Source of the DNA: Magnetococcales bacterium
GTDB taxonomy: Bacteria; Pseudomonadota; Magnetococcia; Magnetococcales; Magnetaquicoccaceae
DNA: 34,559 nt
NCBI GenBank assembly: GCA_015231775.1
Contig: JADGAY010000022.1
Span: forward strand, 1 to 34,559
Direction: 5' to 3'
This document shows positions 16,824 through 26,884 of this stretch, in pieces (the stretch's first letter is position 1; every line of letters starts with the position of its first letter). The translations under genes were made by a program, and so were the position numbers. The notes under the pieces are model-generated. The model made no database searches. It was not told the DNA's origin and worked only from the letters and a program-made list of their open reading frames with translations.

Positions 16824-18047
16824 TCAGTGTCGCGCCTTGTTCATGGCCGCGGAACTCATGTCCCACATCGGCATGAAGATGCCCAATGCCAACACCAGCA
16901 CCATGGCGCCGATCACGGTCAACAGAATCGGCTCGATGGCGGAACTCAACCCCTTCACCTCGTACTCCACCTCGCGTTCGTAAAAATCGGCCACTTCGGT
17001 CATCATCTCCCCCACCCCGCCGGTCTCCTCGCCCACGGAGACCATCTGCAACACCAGGGGCGTGAACAGACCGCTGTTGTAGGAGGCCTGGGTCAGGCTC
17101 TCGCCCCGTTCGATTCCATCGCGCATGCCGGCGATTCGTTGCGCCATGAAGGCATTGTCCACCGCGTCCTCGACCGCGGCCAGGATCTGGATCACCGGCA
17201 ATCCGGCGCGGGAGCCCATCGAAAACGCCCGTGCGTAACGGGCCAGGGTGGCGCGGTTGATGATCGAGCCGACGATCGGGAGTTTCATCCGCTGCCCATC
17301 CCACCACAATCGTCCGGCATTGGTTTTGATGTAGGTCAGAAACCCATAGACCGTGGAAGCGAGTCCCACGAAGATCCACAGGGCATACTGTTGCACGAAT
17401 GCCGAGGTGGCGAGCAGGATCCGGGTGGCCAACGGCAGATCCGCGCCCATCTTGGAGAACATGCTGGCGAAATTGGGAATCACGTAATAGTTGACCGCGA
17501 ACATGGCCAGAATGATCGCCGAGACCACGAAGGTAGGATAACGCAACGCGGACTTGATCATGCGCCGGGTGTTCTTGTCCACCTCCATGTATTGATAAAG
17601 CTGGAGAAAGGACTCCTCCATGCGTCCGGTCTCCTCGCCCATGCGGATGATGCGGGTGAAGAGCTTGTCGAAGATCTTCGGGTGATCGCTCATGGCCACG
17701 GATAGCTCCTTGCCGGATTGCAACTCCTCGATGATCTTGACCATGGCCTGTTTGAGTTTTTTGTTGTGGGTGCTCTCCACCAATCCCTGAAAGGAGCGCA
17801 CCAGCGACACTCCGGATTTGGCCAGGGTGTACATCTGCCGGGCAAAGAGGATCTTGTCATCCTCGGTGGGCCACTCCACCATGATTTCAAAGTCAAGCGA
17901 CGCGCTCGAGGTTTGGACCTCATGAATCTCCAACGGTTCGATGCGGCGGTTGAACAACTGCTCGATCACCGCTTCGTGGTTGGCGGCGTTGATCACCCCA
18001 TCCACGGATTTGCCTTCGATGCGACCGACGAAGCGAAACTCGGGCAT
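16824..18047 (-). CDS. mshG: Type II secretion / type IV pilus platform protein (GspF/PilC/MshG-like)
   Basis: MPEFRFVGRIEGKSVDGVINAANHEAVIEQL..., GspF repeats (FARQMYTLAKSGVSLVRSFQGL; SMGSRAGLPVIQIL; VGEETGGVGEMMTEVADFYEREVEYEV). Confidence 0.92.
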   Translation of the reverse strand: MPEFRFVGRIEGKSVDGVINAANHEAVIEQLFNRRIEPLEIHEVQTSSASLDFEIMVEWPTEDDKILFARQMYTLAKSGVSLVRSFQGLVESTHNKKLKQAMVKIIEELQSGKELSVAMSDHPKIFDKLFTRIIRMGEETGRMEESFLQLYQYMEVDKNTRRMIKSALRYPTFVVSAIILAMFAVNYYVIPNFASMFSKMGADLPLATRILLATSAFVQQYALWIFVGLASTVYGFLTYIKTNAGRLWWDGQRMKLPIVGSIINRATLARYARAFSMGSRAGLPVIQILAAVEDAVDNAFMAQRIAGMRDGIERGESLTQASYNSGLFTPLVLQMVSVGEETGGVGEMMTEVADFYEREVEYEVKGLSSAIEPILLTVIGAMVLVLALGIFMPMWDMSSAAMNKARH

Positions 18048-18051
18048 GTGG

Positions 18052-20010
18052 TCACTGCTCCTTGTCGGCAATCGCCGGGATGCCGTCCACACCCGTCACT
18101 CCGACCGACTCCGGCAGGTAGGTCTCCTCCTCCTCCTCGACATCGCTGACCAGTCGCATCACCTCCTCCAGGGTGGTGATGCCGCGCAACACGTACTCCA
18201 GGGCCACCTGGTGCAGGGGTTTAAAACCGGATTGGAGGTCGGCCAGACGCATGAAAGCGGTGGTATCGTTGGCGCGCAACGCCTCGGCCAGATTGCCGCG
18301 CATCTCCAGCAACTCCACCACCGCGATCCGGCCCCGATACCCGCTATGATTGCACTGGGGACATCCCCGCCCGCGACTCAACCGCACCCCTCCGGCCCGT
18401 TCGCCCATCAATCCGCGCAGCAGGATCTGCTCCCCGACATCCGGTTCCACGCTCTCCAAGCAGTCCTGGCAGATGCGTCGCACCAGCCGTTGCGCCACGA
18501 TGCATTTCAACGCCGAGGCAACGGCATACCCCTCCACGCCCATCTCGACCAGGCGAATCGCGGTGGCGACCGCGCTGTTGGTGTGCAAGGTGGAGAGAAC
18601 CAGGTGACCGGTCAAGGCGGCGCGAATGGCGATTTCGGCGGTCTCCTGATCGCGCATTTCGCCCACGAGCACGATATCCGGATCCTGACGCAGCACGGTG
18701 CGCAGCACCTTGGCGAAGGTCAGGCCGATGCGGGTGCGCACCTGCACCTGATTGATGCGCGGCAAACGGTATTCAACCGGATCCTCGACGGTGATGATCT
18801 TTTTGCCAGGGGAGTTCAAGGCGTTCAAGGCGCCGTACAGGGTGGTGGTCTTGCCGCTTCCGGTGGGGCCGGTGACCAGGATCAGGCCGTGGGGTCGATT
18901 CAGGAGAAAACGGAACCGATCGAGCATTTTCGGTTCCATGCCGACCATTTCCAGATTGAGATTGTCCGCGGATTGATCCAGAAGACGCATCACCACCGAC
19001 TCACCATCCTGGATCGGCAGGGTGGAGAGACGCACATCGACGCTCTTGCCCTTGACCGAGATGTTGAAGCGTCCATCCTGGGGCAGGCGCTTTTCGGCGA
19101 TCTCCAGACCGGCCATCAGCTTGAGCTTGGAGACCAGGGCCGGGGCGATGCGCTTTTCGTTGACGATCTGCTCGTGCAACACCCCGTCGATGCGCTGGCG
19201 AATGCGCAACACCTCGGAGTCCGGCTCGATGTGGATGTCCGAGGCGTTCATGCGCATCGCATCCTCGAAGAGCGATTGCAGAATCTTGACCACCGGGGCA
19301 TCGACCGCCATCTCGGCCTGGACGATCCCCTCGAGATCGAACTCGCTCCGTCCGACCTCCTCCTCCAGGGCGGCGGCCTGCTCGTGGATTTTCCCCTCGC
19401 CGCGATAGAGCAGGTCCAGGGCACGCAGCAGTTGGCTTTCGCTCACCAGGGCCAGATGGGGGGATTGCCCCAACAGACGGGTCAATTCGTCGAAGACGAA
19501 GATGTCGGTCGGGTCGGCCATGCCCACCCGGATCCCCTGGCCATCCCGAGCCAGCACCACGGCGCGGAAACGACGCGCGGTGGCCTCCGGAAGCAGTTGG
19601 ACCACCTCGGGCACAAAGGGGAATTTTTTCAGATCTATGAACGGGATGTGGAGCTGGGTGGCCAGGAACTCGGTGAACTGGGTTTCACTCAGGATTCCCA
19701 GTTGGGCGAGGCTCTGGCCGAGTTTTTTTCCGGACCGCTTCTGTTCGGCCAGGGCGGCCTGGAGCTGCTCGGCGCTGATGACCTTGGCCTCGACGAGCTT
19801 GTCGCCGATGCGCAGCTTCTGGCGTTGCCGATTCAAGAAATTCTGCAACGCCTGCTCGGTCACGAAGCCGAGATGGACCAACGCCTCGCCCAACTTGGCC
19901 CCGGTCTTCTCCTGATGGGCCAGGGAGAGCCGCAACTGCTCGGCGGAGATCAGTCCGGATTCGACCAGAACATCGCCGAGGCGGGGTTTGTTGGGCGGAG
20001 GCAAGGCCAT
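18052..20010 (-). CDS. mshE: Type II secretion/T4P ATPase (GspE/PilB/MshE-like) with tandem MshEN domains
   Basis: Walker A GPTGSGKTTTLYGAL, VEDPVEYRLPRINQVQV, GEMRDQETAEIAIRAALTGHLVLSTLHTN, Cys motif CQDC...CPQC. N-terminus carries repeated RLGxxLxxxG... motifs. Confidence 0.95.
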   Translation of the reverse strand: MALPPPNKPRLGDVLVESGLISAEQLRLSLAHQEKTGAKLGEALVHLGFVTEQALQNFLNRQRQKLRIGDKLVEAKVISAEQLQAALAEQKRSGKKLGQSLAQLGILSETQFTEFLATQLHIPFIDLKKFPFVPEVVQLLPEATARRFRAVVLARDGQGIRVGMADPTDIFVFDELTRLLGQSPHLALVSESQLLRALDLLYRGEGKIHEQAAALEEEVGRSEFDLEGIVQAEMAVDAPVVKILQSLFEDAMRMNASDIHIEPDSEVLRIRQRIDGVLHEQIVNEKRIAPALVSKLKLMAGLEIAEKRLPQDGRFNISVKGKSVDVRLSTLPIQDGESVVMRLLDQSADNLNLEMVGMEPKMLDRFRFLLNRPHGLILVTGPTGSGKTTTLYGALNALNSPGKKIITVEDPVEYRLPRINQVQVRTRIGLTFAKVLRTVLRQDPDIVLVGEMRDQETAEIAIRAALTGHLVLSTLHTNSAVATAIRLVEMGVEGYAVASALKCIVAQRLVRRICQDCLESVEPDVGEQILLRGLMGERAGGVRLSRGRGCPQCNHSGYRGRIAVVELLEMRGNLAEALRANDTTAFMRLADLQSGFKPLHQVALEYVLRGITTLEEVMRLVSDVEEEEETYLPESVGVTGVDGIPAIADKEQ

Positions 20011-20013
20011 TTG

Positions 20014-22440
20014 TTACAGTTTTTCAATCCTCTTGCGCACGAAGTTCTGCAATTTGAGATTCAGGTCCCCGCTGGCCAAGGCTTTCTTGTAGGCCCGCAT
20101 CGCCTCGGCGTTCTCATCCACCTTCTCGAGGGAGATGCCCATGCCCATCTGCCACAGACCCTTGTTAGGATACTTCTTTAACAGCGCCTCGTACAGGTCT
20201 ATCGCCTGCCAATGCTCTTCGCGGCGTTGATAGAGGGCGGCCAGGAAGGCGGCCAGATTGGGATCCTCGTCCGCCAGCGACGTATCGCCACGACCGCCCG
20301 CCGCCTGACGCAACATATCCAGCGCCTTGTCGGCCCGATTGCTCTCCACCATGATGCGCGCCATGCGTCGCACCGCCGCCTTGTGTCCGGAGTCGGCCTT
20401 GATCACCTGCATCAACAACCCCTCCTCGCCCTCCCGATCCCCGGCCTCCTTCTTGACCACCGACTGCTGATAGGTGCGCTCAACCCAGGCGGACTGATCG
20501 GCGGCGATCTTGGCCCCCTCGTTTTTCGTCACCCCCTCGCCCTTGCGTTTCTCGGACGCTTTGCGCGCCTCGGGCGGACGCGCCGCGCCGGAACGGGAGG
20601 CTTCAGCAACCACATCCTTGGCCGTTCCGTTCATGACCGGTCCCGATGGTTGCAAGGCCACCTCCTTGCGGGCGTTCAACAGATGATCCTTGTCCGGTTC
20701 GCTCCCACCCGCCATCGAGGCGACCACCTCCTTGGTGGCCGGGTCGGGTTGTCCGGTCGGCGCCATGCCTGGATCCACCCCGGCGATGGCGCCCCGCACG
20801 GATTTGGCCTCCGGCTTGGATTCCCTGGCGACCGGTTTGTCAGCACGCCCCTTGACCGGGCTTTCGGTTCTCTTTTTCTCGGTCTGGGCCACCTCGACCG
20901 GCTTGACATCCTCTGGCTTGGATCCGCCCGATGCCGAATCCGCCGGTTTGGGGCGTGCCGCATCGACACCCGGTTCCGACTTGCGCGGGGTGGGCGGCAC
21001 GGCGGGAAGCGGCGTTGGCGCGACGTTCGTGGTCTCCACCGGGGCTTCGGGCCAGGTTGATGGGTGCCCCTTGGTGATCGATCCCACATCGTTGGCCGCT
21101 AAAGAGGTCGGCGTGGCCTGTTTGGTTTCGTCCTTGATGTCGCCGGAACCCTCCGGGGATCTCTTGTCCACGGCGTTATTCGACGCGATCGCGCTCGAAC
21201 TCTCGACGCCCTTGGAAGGGGGCGGGGTCGCCTTGGCGCTCCGCGACGTGGACGCCACCTCGGGACCGGTGAAGGCATCGGAGCGGGCTACATAGAACTC
21301 CTTGACCTTCTCCTGATCCTTTTCATACCGCTTCAACGCCTCCAGAGCCTGCCGTGCCTGGGGAAGATCGGTGAAACGACCCACGCGCACGCTCTGCCAC
21401 ATCTTGGTCGGATCCTTGATCCCCCACAACTCCAGCACATAGGCATCGTAGCCGCGTTTGCGCCACAAGGCGGCGTTGCGGATGGCGCTGTCCCGATCCA
21501 CGAAGGCGGCCAGTTGAATCGCATACGCGAAGTTCAGATTGTCCGAGGCCGAGGCATCGGGCTTGCGCAACAAGGCCGCCAACTCCGGATCCTTGGAGAT
21601 CTCGCGCACATCCTGGGCCGTGATCCCGGCCATGTCGGCCTCGGTGGGTATCTCGGGTTTGCGCGTGCGCGAACTCTTGCCCGGCTTGGACCTCTCCTCC
21701 TTGGACTTCTCCGCGCCGGATTTCTCCGTGAGGGGCTTTTCCACCGCGGACTTCTCCCCGGACGCCTTCTCCGCGCCGGATTTCTCCACCCCCTTCTCAG
21801 ACGGCTTGGAACTCCCGTTGCTCTTGACTTCTGGCGGATGGGTAATCACGTTGGCCAAACGCAAGCTCCCATCCCCGCCACCCGGTCGCCCACTCCGCGC
21901 GGTCGCGCCGGTCGCCTCCGATCCCAACGAAGCGTTGTCCCGCTTGACGCCGGCCACCGTCAGGGTTTCGGGTTGCAGCGAGACGCGAAAATCCACCTCC
22001 TTGGCCATCGCCACCTCGAGGGGGGCGTTGAGATCCTGGAAGCCGTTCTTCTTCAACGTCAGGGTGACCGGACCCGCGCCCCACTGAAAGCGCAACGGAG
22101 TCACCCCCACGAACCGTCCATCCAGCAGCACCCCGGCTCCCGCCGGTTCGCTCACCGCGTGGATGGTTCCCAGATTCCCGGATGAAATCGGCCTGACCGA
22201 CGAATCCCCAGTCATCGATACCGGGGTCGCGACCCCCTTGACATCGATCCGATCGAGGATCAACGGTCCGGCGGTCACCACCACCACCGCGGCGATCCCC
22301 CAACCGACCCAGGCGCGCCAGGAACCCGGACGCTCTCTTCCAGGGGTGATGGGTGGTTCCAAGGGGCGAAATCGCACCTCGCCGCCCTCCATGGACGGTT
22401 CCAGGGGGTATTTCGTCGCTTTCCCAAACATCTTCGTCAT
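20014..22440 (-). CDS. PEGA + SPOR + TPR composite protein (MshN-like C-terminus)
   Basis: TM GWGIAAVVVVTAGPLIL; PEGA-like 'SEPAGAGVLLDGRFVGVTPLRFQWGAGPVTLTLKKNGFQ'; SPOR-like 'YAIQLAAFVDRDSAIRNAALWRKRGYDAYV...WQSVRVGRFTDLPQARQALEAL'; C-terminal TPRs. Start MTKMFGKATKYPLEP at 22440. Confidence 0.8.
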   Translation of the reverse strand: MTKMFGKATKYPLEPSMEGGEVRFRPLEPPITPGRERPGSWRAWVGWGIAAVVVVTAGPLILDRIDVKGVATPVSMTGDSSVRPISSGNLGTIHAVSEPAGAGVLLDGRFVGVTPLRFQWGAGPVTLTLKKNGFQDLNAPLEVAMAKEVDFRVSLQPETLTVAGVKRDNASLGSEATGATARSGRPGGGDGSLRLANVITHPPEVKSNGSSKPSEKGVEKSGAEKASGEKSAVEKPLTEKSGAEKSKEERSKPGKSSRTRKPEIPTEADMAGITAQDVREISKDPELAALLRKPDASASDNLNFAYAIQLAAFVDRDSAIRNAALWRKRGYDAYVLELWGIKDPTKMWQSVRVGRFTDLPQARQALEALKRYEKDQEKVKEFYVARSDAFTGPEVASTSRSAKATPPPSKGVESSSAIASNNAVDKRSPEGSGDIKDETKQATPTSLAANDVGSITKGHPSTWPEAPVETTNVAPTPLPAVPPTPRKSEPGVDAARPKPADSASGGSKPEDVKPVEVAQTEKKRTESPVKGRADKPVARESKPEAKSVRGAIAGVDPGMAPTGQPDPATKEVVASMAGGSEPDKDHLLNARKEVALQPSGPVMNGTAKDVVAEASRSGAARPPEARKASEKRKGEGVTKNEGAKIAADQSAWVERTYQQSVVKKEAGDREGEEGLLMQVIKADSGHKAAVRRMARIMVESNRADKALDMLRQAAGGRGDTSLADEDPNLAAFLAALYQRREEHWQAIDLYEALLKKYPNKGLWQMGMGISLEKVDENAEAMRAYKKALASGDLNLKLQNFVRKRIEKL

Positions 22441-22445
22441 CAGGC

Positions 22446-24518
22446 TCACGGTTCCAGACTCCTCATCCGCTGCGAAGACCCATTCATCTCCCAAGGCTGC
22501 CAACTGCGTGCATCGCGGTGCATGACCCCGATTCGCTCCACCGCGCGGTTGCGCTCCTTTTGCCAGTCATGCCGCGCATCCACCACGAGCGGACGGATCA
22601 GAATCACCATCTCGCTCTTGTACCAACTCTCGCGCGCCTTCTGGAACAAAGGTCCAACTCCCGGCAAATCCCCAAGCAGCGGCAGTTTATCCACATCGTA
22701 ACGCTGCTCTTTTTTCAACAACCCGCCAATCACCGCCAATTCGCCATTCTCCACCCGGATCACGCTGTCCGTCTCACGGGTGCTGCTCCAGGCCATGGGG
22801 ATCGAATGGTATTTGTCCTTGATCTTGAAATTCTTCTCTTTGTCCTGCACGCTGCGCACCATGGGGTGCACATGCAGGGTCACCATGTCGTTCTCGCCGA
22901 CCTGGGGGGTCACATCCAGGGCAATGCCGTTGAACATCGACGTAAAGACCGGCGTCGGATCCACATAGGAGGCCGATTCGCCGATTCCAGACGGGGACTC
23001 CATGCCGGTGATGAAATAGCCATCCTCGCCCACCTTGATCACCGCCTTCTGGTTGTTGATCGTGGCGATGCGCGGGCTCGACAACACCTGCACCTTGCCC
23101 TGTTTTTCCAGGAGTCCCAGGAAGGTGGTGAAGTCATGCATCCGGAAGGCCAGACTGAACGGCGTCCCGGCCCCGGCCTGGGAACCGACGAACCCCTTGG
23201 TGAAGAGCGGATTGAGATCCAACACCTTCGGATCGTCGCTCGTGCCGGAGATCACCTGCTGGTTCATGCTGCTGACAAAGGTACGGGCATTGTTCGGTTC
23301 CGAGGCCAAAGGGGCGAAACGGTCACTGCCCAACCCCTTGTTGATCGCCAGCCAGTCGATGCCGAACTGAAAGCCGTCGTTCAACTCCACCTCGATGATC
23401 TTGGCCTCCAGAATCACCTGCCTTTGGCTGCGGGTGCGCAGATCTTCCAAAAAGAGTTCAATCTCGGCCAACTCCTTGGGAAAGGCCCGAACCGTCACCA
23501 GACCGGCCTGACGGTTGAGGATCACGCTCTTGAGATCCTGACCGGCATTGATCGGCATGGAACTGGTCTGCGGCGCCCGCTTCTCCCCCTTGTCCGCCCC
23601 CTCCTGGCTGGCCGCCGGGGTCGTCACCGTGACCGAGTCCCGCTTGCGCATGATCGTCTGAGAGACCTCCCCCTTGTTGTTGATGGTCTCGTTGATCGAG
23701 TCGATCGCCAGATCCATCTTCAAGATCGCATGGATGGTGCTCTCCAGATCCTGCCAGAAATCCGACCGGTAATCGGTCTCCACCGAAGTCCCGGTATTCT
23801 GGGTTTCACTGGATTGGTTGGTGATCTTGCGATTTTCGCTGTCACGATTCGTTTGCGTCGCCGTGGACTCCTTGCCTGTCCCAGAACTGACTTGCGTATC
23901 CGTCCGACCGCCGCGCTTGACCGACAGAAAATCGACCCGATAGGTCTTGGTCACCAGTCGCCACGGAAAGATCTTGAAGCCGCGAATCGTTCCAGAGCGA
24001 TCCTCGGAAAACGAATGACAGTCGTACTGATAGATCTCGCAGGCCACCTCGACCACCTCGTCCACCGTGACCCGTTTCAATTCCAGGCTGATCGTTCCCT
24101 TGACATCCGGGTGGACCACCATGTTCAAACCTGGCGAGTTCTGCACCAGACTCATGAAAAAATCCCGCGCCTCCACCCCGCTCACGTTGACATCCAGGCG
24201 CGGCATGGGCAGTTCGGTGGGCGTGGCGGCGGATTTGGCGTGCGCGGAGCCATCCTCCTCCAGGAGTTCCTTGAACACCATGAAGGGAACCTCCTCCCGT
24301 CCGCCCCGTTCCGTGCCGCCGCCATCCTTGCGCGCCGCCCCATCCACCTCTTCGAGCATGCTGTCGATGGCGCTCTGGAACTCCTTTTTCGCCGCCTCCT
24401 CGTGTCCCGGAGCGGCGTCATCGATCGCGGTTGTCTGGGGGGTACAGGCCACGCACAACCATCCCAGGCACCCCAGGATCAAGCCAACCATGGGCGAACG
24501 CCAACCGGTCACCGGCAT
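22446..24518 (-). CDS. mshL: Pilus/type II secretion secretin (MshL/GspD-like lipoprotein)
   Basis: Lipobox-like LGWLCVAC. Secretin core ([25 protein letters not shown]..., [29 protein letters not shown]..., [17 protein letters not shown]...[29 protein letters not shown]). Start uncertain (24518 or 24491). Confidence 0.92.
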   Translation of the reverse strand: MPVTGWRSPMVGLILGCLGWLCVACTPQTTAIDDAAPGHEEAAKKEFQSAIDSMLEEVDGAARKDGGGTERGGREEVPFMVFKELLEEDGSAHAKSAATPTELPMPRLDVNVSGVEARDFFMSLVQNSPGLNMVVHPDVKGTISLELKRVTVDEVVEVACEIYQYDCHSFSEDRSGTIRGFKIFPWRLVTKTYRVDFLSVKRGGRTDTQVSSGTGKESTATQTNRDSENRKITNQSSETQNTGTSVETDYRSDFWQDLESTIHAILKMDLAIDSINETINNKGEVSQTIMRKRDSVTVTTPAASQEGADKGEKRAPQTSSMPINAGQDLKSVILNRQAGLVTVRAFPKELAEIELFLEDLRTRSQRQVILEAKIIEVELNDGFQFGIDWLAINKGLGSDRFAPLASEPNNARTFVSSMNQQVISGTSDDPKVLDLNPLFTKGFVGSQAGAGTPFSLAFRMHDFTTFLGLLEKQGKVQVLSSPRIATINNQKAVIKVGEDGYFITGMESPSGIGESASYVDPTPVFTSMFNGIALDVTPQVGENDMVTLHVHPMVRSVQDKEKNFKIKDKYHSIPMAWSSTRETDSVIRVENGELAVIGGLLKKEQRYDVDKLPLLGDLPGVGPLFQKARESWYKSEMVILIRPLVVDARHDWQKERNRAVERIGVMHRDARSWQPWEMNGSSQRMRSLEP

Positions 24519-24929
24519 CCCCCTCGCGGGGCATGGGCCCGCGACGCGCTGGATATCGCGACCTCTCGCCAATTAATTGACGACACGGCACGCTGTTTAA
24601 GCCACCGATATGACCTCTTAAAGTCGAATCTCACGGGCTCGAGTCATCCGGGTTGTAATCTTGATAACCAACACACCCATTCATACCCAGGTTATGGATA
24701 AAGAACGCAATCCGGTTTATTGCAAGAATGATTCCAACTGACGACACATGGAAACCTAACGTCCGTCGATCATGACAGAGCAGGAATGGTGACCGGACTG
24801 GATTGATATTGATTGGAATTTCGGAAGGAAATGAAGCGGAGAGCGGATCCCACAGGTGCGTGGGGTTGGGAAACGCACGGGATGAAGCAAGCCTGAAGAG
24901 CGCTCCGTCCGACCGTCAACTTCGGACTG

Positions 24930-24990
24930 ATACCGTGACGAACCATGATCCCAGATCCGGCGGATGCGGGTCATACCATGACGCAACATG
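24930..24990. repeat. Imperfect 18-bp direct repeats (ATACCGTGACGAACCATG / ATACCATGACGCAACATG)
   Basis: 15/18 identity at 24930-24947 and 24973-24990, 43 bp apart, in a non-coding gap. Confidence 0.5.
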
Positions 24991-25031
24991 TTGATAAATC
25001 ATGAGAATCTCAAGAACGTCTCATGACCCGC
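24966..25031. repeat. Inverted repeat GCGGGTCAT...ATGACCCGC with a nested CATGAGA/TCTCATG pair
   Basis: Perfect 9-bp arms at 24966-24974 and 25023-25031. Nested 7-bp arms at 25000-25006 and 25019-25025. Confidence 0.5.
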
Positions 25032-25112
25032 GAGGCAACTCGGCTTCTTGCAATTCACCATGCGAACCCATAGGTTGGCTCTTGCAATCACCCGCAATGG
25101 CCGGCTCTGGGA

Positions 25113-26195
25113 TTATTCGATCAAGGCCACCGACTTGACCTGCACCCAGACCGGCTTGCCGGGGGTCAGTTCCAGATGGGCCGCTGAACGGCGGGTGATG
25201 CGCGCCACCAGGGGGGTCTCCCCCACCAGGACGCGGGCCAAGGTGTTGGCCGGGTGTTGATCCTCGGCCAGGGCGTTCACCACGCCGGGCAGGATGTTCT
25301 GGATGCTGGTGTGGGGGTGATGTTCGAGGGCCAGGCTCACATCCCGCGCCAGAACGCGCACCCGTGCCCGCTGGCCGAGCGCCAAGCCGTGATCCCGAAT
25401 CCAGAGCGTTCCCCCTGGAAAATCGGCCCGACAGAGTTGCCAGGCTTCGTCACGGGCGCCGATCACGGTTTCGAGCACCACGCCGCTCTCCTCGCCCAGG
25501 CGCACCGGCGGATCCAGTCGCGCCAAGGTGGCCCCCAACGGCCCCTCGGCCACCACGCGACCCGCCTCCAGCACCACCAGATGGTCGGCCAGACGGGCCA
25601 CCTCGTCGGGTGCGTGGCTGACATAGACCACCGGCATGGTCAACTCCCGGTGCAACCGCTCCAGAAACGGCAGGATCTCCTGTTTGCGCGCCACATCCAG
25701 AGCGGCCAGGGGCTCATCGAGCAGCAACAGCTCCGGCGAGACCGCCAGGGCACGGGCAATGGCCACCCGCTGCCGTTCCCCCCCGGATAAGTTGGTGACG
25801 CGCCGTTCCAACAAGCCACCGATGCCCAACAGCTCGATGGCTCGATCCAACGGCACGCGTCTTGAAGCCTCTGGCACCCGTTTCAGGCCATAGATCAGAT
25901 TGTCCTGGACATTCAAGTGGGAAAACAGGGCGGGATCCTGAAACACCAAGCCGATCGGACGGCGATGGGTTGGCCAGAAGATCCCCTGAGCGTCATCCTG
26001 CCAGATGTTTCCGCGCACCGCGACGCGACCAGCCGGCGGACGCTCCAGACCGGCGAGAATGCGCAACAGGGTGCTCTTCCCTGATCCGGATGGGCCAAAG
26101 AGGGCGGTCACCCCCTGATCGGGCCAGGTCAGATCGACCTCGAGGGTGAAATCGCGTCGCGCCAGGCGACAGACAACCCGGATCGTGTCGTTCAT
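25113..26195 (-). CDS. modC: Molybdate ABC transporter ATP-binding protein
   Basis: [56 protein letters not shown]-terminal TOBE/Mop-like region. Start MNDTIRV at 26195, ATGA overlap with modB. Confidence 0.92.
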   Translation of the reverse strand: MNDTIRVVCRLARRDFTLEVDLTWPDQGVTALFGPSGSGKSTLLRILAGLERPPAGRVAVRGNIWQDDAQGIFWPTHRRPIGLVFQDPALFSHLNVQDNLIYGLKRVPEASRRVPLDRAIELLGIGGLLERRVTNLSGGERQRVAIARALAVSPELLLLDEPLAALDVARKQEILPFLERLHRELTMPVVYVSHAPDEVARLADHLVVLEAGRVVAEGPLGATLARLDPPVRLGEESGVVLETVIGARDEAWQLCRADFPGGTLWIRDHGLALGQRARVRVLARDVSLALEHHPHTSIQNILPGVVNALAEDQHPANTLARVLVGETPLVARITRRSAAHLELTPGKPVWVQVKSVALIE

Positions 26196-26884
26196 CCGCG
26201 TTGCCCCGGACGCCGCACACGGTTCATGATCAACAAGATCGCAAAGGAGAAGCACACCAGTCCGCCGGCCAGACCATGGGCCTGGGTGTACTCCAAGGCC
26301 TCGACGTGGGCGTAGATCTGCACCGAAACCACCTGGGTGGCGTTCGGAATGTTGCCGCCGATCATCAGCACCACGCCGAACTCGCCGACGGTGTGGGCAA
26401 AGCCGAGCACGGCGGCGGTGATGAAACCGGAACGGGCCTGGGGGATCGCCACGGTCAGGAAGGCATCGAGGGGGGATGCGCGCAGGGTGGCCGCGGCTTC
26501 GAGCGGGACGGATCCGACCACCTCGAAGGCGTTCTGGATCGGTTGGACCACGAACGGCAGGGAGTAGATCACCGAGGCGACCACCAATCCCCCAAAGGTG
26601 AAGGGGAGATATCCCCAACCCAAGGCATGGGTGAACCGGCCCAGCCACCCTTCCGGCCCCATGAACAGCAACAGGTAAAAACCCAACACCGTGGGGGGGA
26701 GAATGAGCGGCATGGCCACCAGCGCCGAAATCGGCCCCTTCCACGCCGAGCGGGTGCGCGCCAGCCACCAGGCCAGGGGCGTGCCGAGGACGAGCAACAC
26801 CAGGGTGGTGACCGTGGCCAGTTTGGCGGTCAGCCAGAGCGCCTGCCAATCCGCGGGATCGAGCGGCATCACGTTCCGGCTCAC
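26192..26884 (-). CDS. modB: Molybdate ABC transporter permease
   Basis: ModB-typical '[40 protein letters not shown]' and '[31 protein letters not shown]'. Confidence 0.95.
   Translation of the reverse strand: MSRNVMPLDPADWQALWLTAKLATVTTLVLLVLGTPLAWWLARTRSAWKGPISALVAMPLILPPTVLGFYLLLFMGPEGWLGRFTHALGWGYLPFTFGGLVVASVIYSLPFVVQPIQNAFEVVGSVPLEAAATLRASPLDAFLTVAIPQARSGFITAAVLGFAHTVGEFGVVLMIGGNIPNATQVVSVQIYAHVEALEYTQAHGLAGGLVCFSFAILLIMNRVRRPGQRG

Noticed and set aside
17941-20181. 746-aa plus-strand ORF opposite the MshE ATPase
   Set aside because: Antisense shadow ORF; MshE motifs on the minus strand are decisive.
22353-24701. 782-aa plus-strand ORF opposite the secretin
   Set aside because: Antisense to a clear secretin. 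The His/Arg-rich composition is typical of reverse-complement translation.
24756-24989. 77-aa minus-strand ORF in the intergenic gap
   Set aside because: No SD, no recognisable motif, and it overlaps the direct/inverted repeats. Probably chance.
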